From IMG/VR virus record IMGVR_UViG_3300008266_008826, positions 1 to 33,752 of that record: a DNA stretch of 33,752 nt; one strand, 5' to 3'. Source of the DNA: a virus. Below the pieces are notes generated by a model. The model searched no databases. It saw nothing but the letters and a program-made list of their open reading frames with translations, and was not told the DNA's origin. Below are positions 14,951-20,836 of the stretch, piece by piece (the first letter of the stretch is position 1; each line of letters begins with the position of its first letter). The position numbers were made by a program, and so were the translations under genes.

Positions 14951-15426
14951 GACTTTTTCTTTTCTTTTTTCTTTGCTTCTTTTTCGGCTTTGTAGGCTTC
15001 TACAGCATTTGCACTGGAGCGTCCGCGCCAAGCAAAGCCACATTCGGTACAAGTAACTACCTTTGCGCGAGTCCAACGACCCCCCGGTGGGAGAGTCTCA
15101 ATAGAAGTATTTAACTTGCCTGGACGAGCAGTGCAGTAAGGGCAATTAGGCGGTCTATTACGCTTAGTTTCTTCGCCATTGTAGGCTACAGAAAGCGCCC
15201 TACGGAGTTCAATCTCATCTTTGCCACCCCAGATACCCCAAATTTCTCTGTGCTCTAGAGCCCACTGTAGGCAGTTTTTACGTACAGGACAGGAGAAACA
15301 CATGTTTTTAGCTTTGTTTTTCTCTACAGGATCCTTTGAGTAGAACCAAGTCATAGATTCTTTTTTGGATGGGTCAGCGCACAAGGCGTTTTTTTGCCAT
15401 CTTAAATTATCTGCTGGTTTCCACAC
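14947..15426 (-). CDS. WhiB-family regulator with C-terminal zinc-ribbon-like extension
   Basis: This 159-residue protein carries the four [4Fe-4S] cysteines of the WhiB family: C16, then C43-x2-C46-x5-C52, followed by the GIWGG turn (64-68). WhiB proteins bind the primary sigma factor and change promoter choice in Actinobacteria. Unusually, residues 95-129 add two CxxC pairs (CPYC and CTECGFAW), a zinc-ribbon-like module, before a very Lys/Glu-rich tail ending in KKKEKKKS. I chose the GTG at 15426 because a promoter (-35 15472-15477, -10 15448-15453) lies upstream of it; a TTG start at 15495 would add 23 hydrophobic residues unlike the family. No clear ribosome binding site. Confidence 0.85.
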   Translation of the reverse strand: MWKPADNLRWQKNALCADPSKKESMTWFYSKDPVEKNKAKNMCFSCPVRKNCLQWALEHREIWGIWGGKDEIELRRALSVAYNGEETKRNRPPNCPYCTARPGKLNTSIETLPPGGRWTRAKVVTCTECGFAWRGRSSANAVEAYKAEKEAKKKEKKKS

Positions 15427-15447
15427 AGAAGCAATTCTAATAGAAAT

Positions 15448-15477
15448 ACTATAAATTAAGGCTCTGTAACACGCCAA
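15448..15477 (-). promoter_or_regulatory. Candidate promoter for the WhiB/zinc-ribbon gene
   Basis: On the minus strand TTGGCG (15472-15477) and TATAGT (15448-15453) are 18 bases apart, and the predicted transcript starts shortly before the GTG at 15426. The -10 box is identical to the two in the divergent control region near 12.9 kb. Confidence 0.5.
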
Positions 15478-15524
15478 AAATAGACTAAAACTCAACCCAG
15501 GTTATAGGAGATACTTCAGTAAGA

Positions 15525-15833
15525 CTATCCCCTAAATCTGTAATCTGTGTAACCTAGTTCGTCACAAGACATTAGCTCTAAATCAAAATCGCTATTTCCA
15601 GCCCAACCAAAAGTTGACTTTGATTTCTCCAACTTTTTGAAGCTTTCTGATAAAGAATCAGTTATACCGTCTCTCTGAATAGCCGAGGCAAGAGCCCTGC
15701 GGACTAAATCGTTTTCCATAGAAACGTGGTCTTTTGTGTAGAAAATAAAAGTCTCAGAATCTTCTGAAAAATTTAAGTAACCAGAACCAAGCCATTCTTC
15801 CCAGAGTGACTCACCTATTCTAGAATCCTTCAT
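15525..15833 (-). CDS. Small acidic protein of unknown function
   Basis: This 102-residue protein is not recognised. It is acidic, with several Trp and Tyr residues (SLWEEWLGSGYLNF), a Ser/Lys-rich helical centre (SLSESFKKLEKSKS) and an acidic C-terminal part (SDFDLELMSCDELGYTDYRF). There is one cysteine, no membrane segment and no HTH. Its start overlaps the end of the preceding zinc-binding gene by 14 bases, so they are coupled. It lies between two WhiB genes, suggesting an early regulatory block, but its role is unknown. Confidence 0.55.
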   Translation of the reverse strand: MKDSRIGESLWEEWLGSGYLNFSEDSETFIFYTKDHVSMENDLVRRALASAIQRDGITDSLSESFKKLEKSKSTFGWAGNSDFDLELMSCDELGYTDYRFRG

Positions 15834-16119
15834 CTATGTCACCGATAGACATTTCAAAATTATTATCTATCTCATCATCTTCAAGAAAATATACTTCTGA
15901 TGGCTTTTTGACTTCAAAAATTCCAGCAATTGTTAATGCACCGCAAAGACAACAAGTTTCAACACTTTCGGTATTAACTTTATTGGGAACATCTACACCA
16001 ACAAGTTTCATTAAAATGGTGCCATTTTCGTCCATGCTTTCTGGCTCCCACCTGGTGTGATCATCTAAATAACACGACTCACAAATAGCCATGGGACGGG
16101 GGTCTTTCTTGCTAGACAT
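15820..16119 (-). CDS. Small protein with cysteine/histidine zinc-binding pattern
   Basis: This 99-residue protein has CESC followed by LDDH (residues 13-21), and later TCCLCG (56-60 region). This is a probable single treble-clef or zinc-ribbon site like those in small phage proteins that touch RNA polymerase or DNA. The C-terminal third is very acidic (FLEDDEIDNNFEM, IGDIDEGF), resembling a DNA mimic or polymerase-binding tail. The start has the strongest ribosome binding site of the region, AGGAGG, so it is probably made in quantity. The function is not recognised. Confidence 0.6.
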   Translation of the reverse strand: MSSKKDPRPMAICESCYLDDHTRWEPESMDENGTILMKLVGVDVPNKVNTESVETCCLCGALTIAGIFEVKKPSEVYFLEDDEIDNNFEMSIGDIDEGF

Positions 16120-16146
16120 ATAGACCTCCTAAAAACTTAAGTACAG

Positions 16147-16152
16147 TTTATA
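16147..16152 (-). promoter_or_regulatory. Candidate -10 box before the zinc-binding protein gene
   Basis: TATAAA on the minus strand (5 of 6 matches), about 28 bases before the ATG at 16119. No convincing -35 box at 16-18 bases. Confidence 0.3.
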
Positions 16153-16184
16153 GGAATAACTTAATGTCTATCTTGAGAAACGCT

Positions 16185-16493
16185 TTAATCAACTAAGTAC
16201 TGAATAGTTGCGAGATTAATGTTTCTTTTTCTACGAGCATCTGTAAGCTCTACAGGACTAAGACCACCCCACACACCAAACTGTTCGTGTTGTATACCCC
16301 ACTCAGCGCACTCAACTATGTGGTCACAACTTTTACATATGCTTCTTGCTAATTTAACGTTTGTAGCATTTGTATCTAGTTGACCAGGATCATCAGCATC
16401 CCCATAAAAAAACAAATCTCCACCGACTTCCCTACACAGAGGGTTTTCATATGTCGATGGAAATGGAAGTTGAGGCTTTGTTTTTTTGTACAA
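16185..16493 (-). CDS. WhiB-family transcriptional regulator
   Basis: This 102-residue protein is a standard-size WhiB-like protein. The Fe-S cysteines are C20 (NPLCRE) and C53-x2-C56-x5-C62 (ICKSCDHIVEC), followed by AEWGIQHE and the GVWGG turn (73-77), then a basic C-terminal piece (DARRKRNI) that may touch DNA. It would bind the host primary sigma factor and redirect transcription. The start is a TTG at 16493 with only a weak AGG upstream; a later start would not remove any motif. It is a second WhiB gene within 1.1 kb, distinct in sequence from the one at 14947-15426. Confidence 0.88.
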   Translation of the reverse strand: MYKKTKPQLPFPSTYENPLCREVGGDLFFYGDADDPGQLDTNATNVKLARSICKSCDHIVECAEWGIQHEQFGVWGGLSPVELTDARRKRNINLATIQYLVD

Positions 16494-16516
16494 AATTTTG
16501 CCTGTCTGTGAAGTTG

Positions 16517-16822
16517 TTAAGTCTTTTCTACACTACCAACTTCATAACCGCAACCAGCGTATCCAGCAATATCAATCCACGTGTCGGGCTGGAATCCTGA
16601 CTTAGATGCGTAGCGAGCAACTTTTAACCCAACCATCATCATTGCTACATCTTCGGGAGTTATATCTACTCCAATAATTACAGACCAAATTTTTGCAATA
16701 CGAGTAAAGTTCTCTTCTGGACCGCCATATTGAACATCACGATCCCCAGCAATAATTGTTGCTGCTTCACGAAGGGCTTGAACTCTGAGTTGTAGAACCG
16801 GTTCTTGAGTAGTCTCAGACAT
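16517..16822 (-). CDS. DUF6378-like phage protein
   Basis: This 101-residue protein matches a small phage family with the pattern YGGPEENFTRIAKIWS (residues 32-47), ITPEDVAMMMVGLKVAR (54-70) and DTWIDIAGYAGCG (80-92), which I associate with DUF6378. The family is helical and often found among nucleotide and DNA metabolism genes; the EENF and D-x-x-D pattern recalls all-alpha NTP pyrophosphatases, but that link is inference. It overlaps the gene upstream by eight bases (ATGTCTGA) and is followed by the second WhiB gene. Biological role unknown. Confidence 0.75.
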   Translation of the reverse strand: MSETTQEPVLQLRVQALREAATIIAGDRDVQYGGPEENFTRIAKIWSVIIGVDITPEDVAMMMVGLKVARYASKSGFQPDTWIDIAGYAGCGYEVGSVEKT

Positions 16823-17030
16823 CTCTATTTTTCACCACTACCTGTGCTTGATAAAAGCTTTCGCTTTCCATATCTTCTGTCTCTTTAACAAGTAATTCGT
16901 AGTTAAATTTCTTTCTTACGTCAGAGACACTTACGTTAAAGAACTCTGAAATACGCTTTTCAGCAGCTAAAGAAATTTCGTCGTAATCATCTCCGTTAAC
17001 CAAAAGATGAGCAACAGTGACTACGCTCAT
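16815..17030 (-). CDS. Small hypothetical protein
   Basis: This 71-residue acidic protein is not recognised. It reads as a beta strand (VVTVAHLLVNG), an acidic helix (DYDEISLAAEKRISEFF), a turn with a basic helix (VSVSDVRKKFNYELLVKET) and a last strand (SFYQAQVVVKN). This suggests a small alpha/beta fold. It is coupled at both ends: ATGA with the upstream gene and ATGTCTGA with the DUF6378-like gene, so it is surely in the same operon. No catalytic or metal motif is visible. Confidence 0.6.
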   Translation of the reverse strand: MSVVTVAHLLVNGDDYDEISLAAEKRISEFFNVSVSDVRKKFNYELLVKETEDMESESFYQAQVVVKNRDV

Positions 17031-17452
17031 AATGTTGCAACTAACTTTTCTACTTTGTAAGGAGAGTAGTGAGATCCATCAAGAGTAGGCTCTCTACCGT
17101 CAGTTGTTTTAACAATAATGTCACCTGAACGAACAGCAACTACACGACCCCTACGCCCGTTATGGAGTTGTCCTAACTCGCCCTCAAAAGCATCTGCCAA
17201 GACTCTTACTTCATCACCAACGCGGATAAACCCTGGCATACCGGGTTCCCAAATCTCGTTGCCTTGGTTATTAACTAAAGCAATGCCCATAGCTAGTTTT
17301 GAAAATACTTCAACTATTTGAGCATCGTTTGATGCTAGGTGGGGCAGGGTTCTCCAAAAATCAAGAAGTTTTACTACAGAAGTGCCTACATCAACAGACA
17401 CTTTAGCCATTTCTAGTTGAGACTTTGCCATCTCAATATTTAAATCTCTCAT
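17027..17452 (-). CDS. Hypothetical protein with SH3/KOW-like C-terminal domain
   Basis: This 141-residue protein has a helical N-terminal half (about 1-60, with KSQLEMAKVSVDVGTS) and a beta-rich C-terminal half. The piece VGDEVRVLADAFEGELG then GRRGRVVAVRSGDIIVKT (about 77-118) is typical of small KOW/SH3-like barrels that bind nucleic acid or ribosome/RNA-polymerase partners. It ends YSPYKVEKLVATL. It is the first of three coupled genes (17452 down to 16517). Only a weak purine-rich site precedes the ATG. The fold is suggested, the role is unknown. Confidence 0.6.
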   Translation of the reverse strand: MRDLNIEMAKSQLEMAKVSVDVGTSVVKLLDFWRTLPHLASNDAQIVEVFSKLAMGIALVNNQGNEIWEPGMPGFIRVGDEVRVLADAFEGELGQLHNGRRGRVVAVRSGDIIVKTTDGREPTLDGSHYSPYKVEKLVATL

Positions 17453-17486
17453 ATATCCACTCTCACTTTACGTAAATTGTACTGTA

Positions 17487-18503
17487 TTAAACATCAAAAA
17501 CACAGGATAAAACTCTATAAATTGACTCATTAAAATCTGGTAAAACCTTTATATAATCATTCTTTTGTTTTGTAGCAATAGAAAGCCTTTCCCCAACAGA
17601 CATATCCTCTAAGTTATGAGCCAAAAGGGACCAGGACTCTCCTAAATAAGATGTCTGCTTCCAGTCTGTGACTACGGGAGTATTTACATACAAAGACTGA
17701 GAAAGATTTACCGACCACCAAGGCTCTTCATTTTTATACACAGAAATTACAGAGCCAATAGATTTATTTATATTTGTCAATACAGAAGTATTAGTAGACC
17801 ATTTACTACTAGACATTGGGTAAATTTTATTTTTTAGTGTTTTTTCAAGATTTTTAACCCAAGGGGTCTTTTGATTAGTAGACCAATGGTCTGAATTTGA
17901 CTTCATATATAAAGCAGTTGAATCCTCTACGGCAGTCAATAGAAATGAGTCAAGACATAAAAGATCCAAATTATCTTCAGAAATATTAGGTATGTGTTTT
18001 GTTATGTGTTCTTTCTTAGACCAAGGAAAAGAAGGACACAAAGTCTGTTCCCAAGTATTTTCATACAAATCAAAAATAACTCCTTGAATACGAGAAAGAT
18101 TTGCTGAGGATGTAGCTTTACCAAACTCTGATCTTTTAGAGTAAAAATCTTTTACAAGATCCTCTGGATTATTAGCAACCGCCCTAATCCCAGCCCACAG
18201 TTTGTGGGGCTCTGGAGCATCAACTAAATATCTAACATTAGACACCTTGCGAGCTCTTTCAATGACAGACAAAGCCCCGTATAGTCGATATGAAGAAAGA
18301 CTCGTGGGTGGAGTTAGACCAACTATTACCACATCAAACTGGGATAGATACTCTTCAGACATATCTATTGATGGTGTAGTCCACACAACTTCGTGTCCAG
18401 AATAACTCAAAGCATTTCGTATAAGACCAGAAAAAGTAGGAAGCCTTGTATTTAATCCAGGGGACGACTGAGGAGCACTACATCCAGTAAGTAATACTTT
18501 CAT
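17487..18503 (-). CDS. Putative glycosyltransferase, GT-B-like
   Basis: This 338-residue protein begins with a Rossmann-like strand (MKVLLTGCSA), then GLNTRLPTFSGLIRNALSYS and GHEVVWTTP, the layout of the N-terminal half of GT-B glycosyltransferases. The C-terminal part has SVISVYKNEEPWWSVNLSQS (251-270), then LYVNTPVVTDWKQ, like the donor-site region where a conserved acid and small residues hold the sugar nucleotide. The middle is poorly conserved and Ser/Asn-rich. It is not next to the glycan cassette but among regulatory and replication genes, so DNA-base glycosylation is one possibility and surface sugar transfer another. The start ATG has only a weak ribosome binding site. No close family is recognised. 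Confidence 0.5.
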   Translation of the reverse strand: MKVLLTGCSAPQSSPGLNTRLPTFSGLIRNALSYSGHEVVWTTPSIDMSEEYLSQFDVVIVGLTPPTSLSSYRLYGALSVIERARKVSNVRYLVDAPEPHKLWAGIRAVANNPEDLVKDFYSKRSEFGKATSSANLSRIQGVIFDLYENTWEQTLCPSFPWSKKEHITKHIPNISEDNLDLLCLDSFLLTAVEDSTALYMKSNSDHWSTNQKTPWVKNLEKTLKNKIYPMSSSKWSTNTSVLTNINKSIGSVISVYKNEEPWWSVNLSQSLYVNTPVVTDWKQTSYLGESWSLLAHNLEDMSVGERLSIATKQKNDYIKVLPDFNESIYRVLSCVFDV

Positions 18504-18542
18504 AGTTTTTAATCTATCTCTTTCCTATAGTTTGTGGAGTAA

Positions 18543-18580
18543 TGAGAAAGCCTTCCAACATTTGCTGGAAGGCAATCTCA
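18543..18580 (-). terminator. Terminator of the minus-strand replication operon
   Basis: GCCTTCCA (18550-18557) and TGGAAGGC (18566-18573) are perfect arms around an eight-base loop. Outer arms TGAGA (18543-18547) and TCTCA (18576-18580) add five more pairs after a symmetric AA/AA bulge. On the minus strand a short TTTCTC run follows the main stem. It lies 14 bases after the stop of the SSB-like gene. Confidence 0.7.
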
Positions 18581-18593
18581 CTAAGCCAGTGAC

Positions 18594-19124
18594 TTAGAAG
18601 GGTGCAGACGGCGCTGGAGCCGGTGCGGGTGCAGGTGCAGGTGCTGGAGCCGGTGCAGGTGCTGGAGCAGCCTGAGCCTGTTCTTCAGCCCATGGATCTG
18701 TAGTTGGAGCTGCTGCCTGAGCAGGGTAGTAACGCTTGATTTCATTCTTCTTGTTACCCTGCCATACGCGACTACCAATTTGAGCGCGGAACTTGCGATT
18801 AGCAAGAGCTGCTTCAATCTGAGCATTAGTAGGGTCTTGGCTAAAGAAATTTTCTCTAGTCAATCCCAAAGCGGCCATCTTGCTAAAGAAAATACCCAAC
18901 GCAGTTGGATTGTCATTAGACACTACAAGGTTGTCCCATACGAGACGCTTGTTGTGTGGACCACCCTGTACTTCAGCCTTAACTGAGAACATTGTCTTGC
19001 CAGACTGAGTCTGCTTTGCCACGCCTTCAAGAACTACTAAATCGTAGTCACCGTCTGGTAGTGGTTCGTATGATGCTGTTTCTCCAGCCTCTTTGATGAG
19101 GTCGGACCAGTTTAAGGTACTCAT
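18594..19124 (-). CDS. DUF669-like single-stranded DNA-binding protein
   Basis: This 176-residue protein resembles the phage DUF669/SSB-like group: a beta-rich core with YEPLPDGDYDLVVLEGVAKQ (19-38), FSVKAEVQGGPHNKRLVWDN (46-65) and FRAQIGSRVW (111-120). The C-terminus is an Ala-Pro repeat tail (about 153-173) ending in SAPF, similar in plan to bacterial SSB proteins whose flexible tail ends in a hydrophobic tip that recruits partners. Here the tip lacks the usual acids. It directly follows the Sak4-like ATPase gene, as SSBs often do in phage recombination sets. AAGG precedes the start and a terminator follows the gene. Confidence 0.75.
   Translation of the reverse strand: MSTLNWSDLIKEAGETASYEPLPDGDYDLVVLEGVAKQTQSGKTMFSVKAEVQGGPHNKRLVWDNLVVSNDNPTALGIFFSKMAALGLTRENFFSQDPTNAQIEAALANRKFRAQIGSRVWQGNKKNEIKRYYPAQAAAPTTDPWAEEQAQAAPAPAPAPAPAPAPAPAPAPSAPF
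18607..18670 (-). repeat. Ala-Pro coding repeat in the SSB-like gene
   Basis: A GC-rich run of alternating GCx and CCx codons encodes about ten Ala-Pro pairs near the protein's C-terminus. The short near-identical units (GGTGCA/GGTGCT on the plus strand) are prone to slippage, so length may vary between relatives. Confidence 0.75.
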
Positions 19125-19127
19125 ACC

Positions 19128-19907
19128 TTAACCTTCCTTCTTTGTTGTTTTGGCAGCAGTTGCTGCAGGTTGTTTTTCTCCAAAAATCATGTCAAGCATA
19201 CGTTCAATGGAGAGGTTTTCTTGCTGAACTGCTGAGCCAAGGCGACCTTGTACACGCTCTCCAGCCTCATACTGATTATTTCGTTCCACGTACATTTTAC
19301 GAACCTTGTACGGAGGACTCAATGGATCAGGGTTTGGTACTTCCTCTGTTGTGATAGCACCAAGAATGTCGTAGAAGTACGGAGCCTGGATTGCAAGCTG
19401 ACCCTGCAAGTACGGACGCTGACGACCGTCTTGGCTAGGACGAGCCATTGCAGTCAAGACAACTGCTTCTAGTGGATTAGTTGCGTGCATTGTTAGATCG
19501 CGTAGGTCACGTAAAAGACCGCCCATGTGACGAAGTAGTTCGCCCCACTGCTGCATCTTCATCTGCTCGCTACCTGCGATGCTATCCATGCACTTAACTT
19601 GAAGTTCAGAGATTGAGTCAATGATAAGACTCTTAAACTGATGCTTACCGCTCTGAAGCCATTGATATGCCTTAAGCACATCGTCATAGCTACGAACTTG
19701 GACTACGCAAGTATCCCAAGTGCCGTCTGCTACTGGTGGCTCCTCTCGGAGTGGGTCCCAGTACTTCACGATGATAGGGAGGAAACGATGCCCACCCTCA
19801 ACGTCAAGCATGAGACGTGGATATGGAGCGGTAACCGCAAAGGTGGATTTTCCAACCTTTGACTCACCGTAGACCATAACTGTAAGAGAACGCTGAATGT
19901 CACTCAT
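19128..19907 (-). CDS. RecA-like ATPase, Sak4/AAA_24 type recombinase
   Basis: This 259-residue protein has Walker A YGESKVGKST (13-22), a Walker B-like strand FKSLIIDSISEL (about 91-102), and an MARPSQDGRQRPYLQG segment that fits the family's later RecA-core strands. Sak4-type proteins bind single-stranded DNA and promote annealing or strand exchange with phage SSB. Next to it lie an SSB-like gene (3-base gap) and a Cas4-like nuclease gene (2-base gap), a typical recombination group. AAAGGA is 11 bases before the ATG. The Lys/Ala/Thr tail (ATAAKTTKKEG) is probably disordered. Confidence 0.82.
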   Translation of the reverse strand: MSDIQRSLTVMVYGESKVGKSTFAVTAPYPRLMLDVEGGHRFLPIIVKYWDPLREEPPVADGTWDTCVVQVRSYDDVLKAYQWLQSGKHQFKSLIIDSISELQVKCMDSIAGSEQMKMQQWGELLRHMGGLLRDLRDLTMHATNPLEAVVLTAMARPSQDGRQRPYLQGQLAIQAPYFYDILGAITTEEVPNPDPLSPPYKVRKMYVERNNQYEAGERVQGRLGSAVQQENLSIERMLDMIFGEKQPAATAAKTTKKEG

Positions 19908-19909
19908 AG

Positions 19910-20794
19910 TTATTCCAGTCCTTTCTTGTCATTTTCGTTTTCGTAATATGAATAGGGGTCTCCCTCTTCAAACATTTCTGAAAGTGCTTGCTCGGCTGCG
20001 CTACCGTCATCCATTAACGTGCATACAGTAAAGAATTGACACTTCCACTTACAATCGCGTGTCGGGTGAGGATACGCAACAGAAGTATGATCAGTACCTT
20101 CGTCAAGCGCTGTACGCACTCGCATTAGGTCTGTTATTGTTCCGTGGATACGGTTCCAGAAAGAACGAAGTGTGAACACATTGTGACGCACCTCAATCTG
20201 GTCGTAGAACGGAGGTCGTGCAGAAGCAGTACGCTTTACCTTTTTTAGCATCGTAAAGATGCCACCTTCGGAGCGTTCTCCTTCTTTACTCTGGAATGTT
20301 TCCAGAAGCATATATGTAAGCACTTGCTCATTCATTGGAGCAAGCATTGCAAAGTCTGAAAGTGATCCACCTACAGTCTTAAAGTCACGGAACATAAACT
20401 CAACTTCTCCGTTGAATAATGGGGCAATAATTGTTTCTTCTGTAGAAATCATTTCTAGCTCTGAGTCAATTCCGTTTTCCTCAACCCACTGCTCATAGCC
20501 CTCAAGCATGATTCGACCTAGTTCTGCTTCGCCATCAAGGGTGTCAGTATCCCTGAAATCTGCAATAAGTAAGTTACGGTCAGCCTCTACCAAGCGAGAA
20601 TGAGCATCTAGTAGTGGAACACCTTTTGCATAGTGATCATCTAAGGCAGCATGAATACGTGATCCAAGCGCCAGGGCCCCAGTAAAGTCTTGGTTAAGAG
20701 GCTTTAGACGACGATAGTAAGTTAACCACCACCGGCGACGACAATCTTTAAATGTTTGAATCTCTGAGTTAGAGAGTCTAATTACATTAGACAT
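19910..20794 (-). CDS. Cas4/RecB-like PD-(D/E)XK nuclease with Fe-S cluster cysteines, central motif apparently missing
   Basis: This 294-residue protein has SNSEIQTFKDCRRRWWL (8-24) with C18, and C248, C252 and C258 near the end, the one-plus-three cysteine pattern of the Fe-S cluster in Cas4 and AddB nucleases. GSRIHAAL (44-51) is motif I, RDFKT (136-140) is the D-x-K part of the active site, and NEQVLTY (155-161) is the QxxxY motif. The usual GxxD metal-binding motif, expected about 15-25 residues before the D-x-K, is absent: TIIAPLFNGEVEF runs straight into MFRDFKT. An in-frame loss of roughly 20 residues near 20390-20405 is suspected. A promoter candidate precedes the gene. Family call is good; activity is doubtful. 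Confidence 0.75.
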   Translation of the reverse strand: MSNVIRLSNSEIQTFKDCRRRWWLTYYRRLKPLNQDFTGALALGSRIHAALDDHYAKGVPLLDAHSRLVEADRNLLIADFRDTDTLDGEAELGRIMLEGYEQWVEENGIDSELEMISTEETIIAPLFNGEVEFMFRDFKTVGGSLSDFAMLAPMNEQVLTYMLLETFQSKEGERSEGGIFTMLKKVKRTASARPPFYDQIEVRHNVFTLRSFWNRIHGTITDLMRVRTALDEGTDHTSVAYPHPTRDCKWKCQFFTVCTLMDDGSAAEQALSEMFEEGDPYSYYENENDKKGLE

Positions 20795-20807
20795 CTATCA
20801 TTCCGTC

Positions 20808-20836
20808 CTTATATGTCATTGTTGTATGTTTCATAA
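20808..20836 (-). promoter_or_regulatory. Candidate promoter before the recombination genes
   Basis: TTATGA (20831-20836) and TATAAG (20808-20813, 5 of 6) are 17 bases apart on the minus strand. The -35 box overlaps the stop codon of the helicase gene. It would start a transcript shortly before the Cas4-like nuclease gene. Confidence 0.4.

Noticed and set aside
15427-15495. N-terminal membrane segment on the WhiB/zinc-ribbon protein
   Set aside because: Those 23 residues would be encoded across a good promoter and the family starts just before the first conserved cysteine, so the later GTG is preferred.
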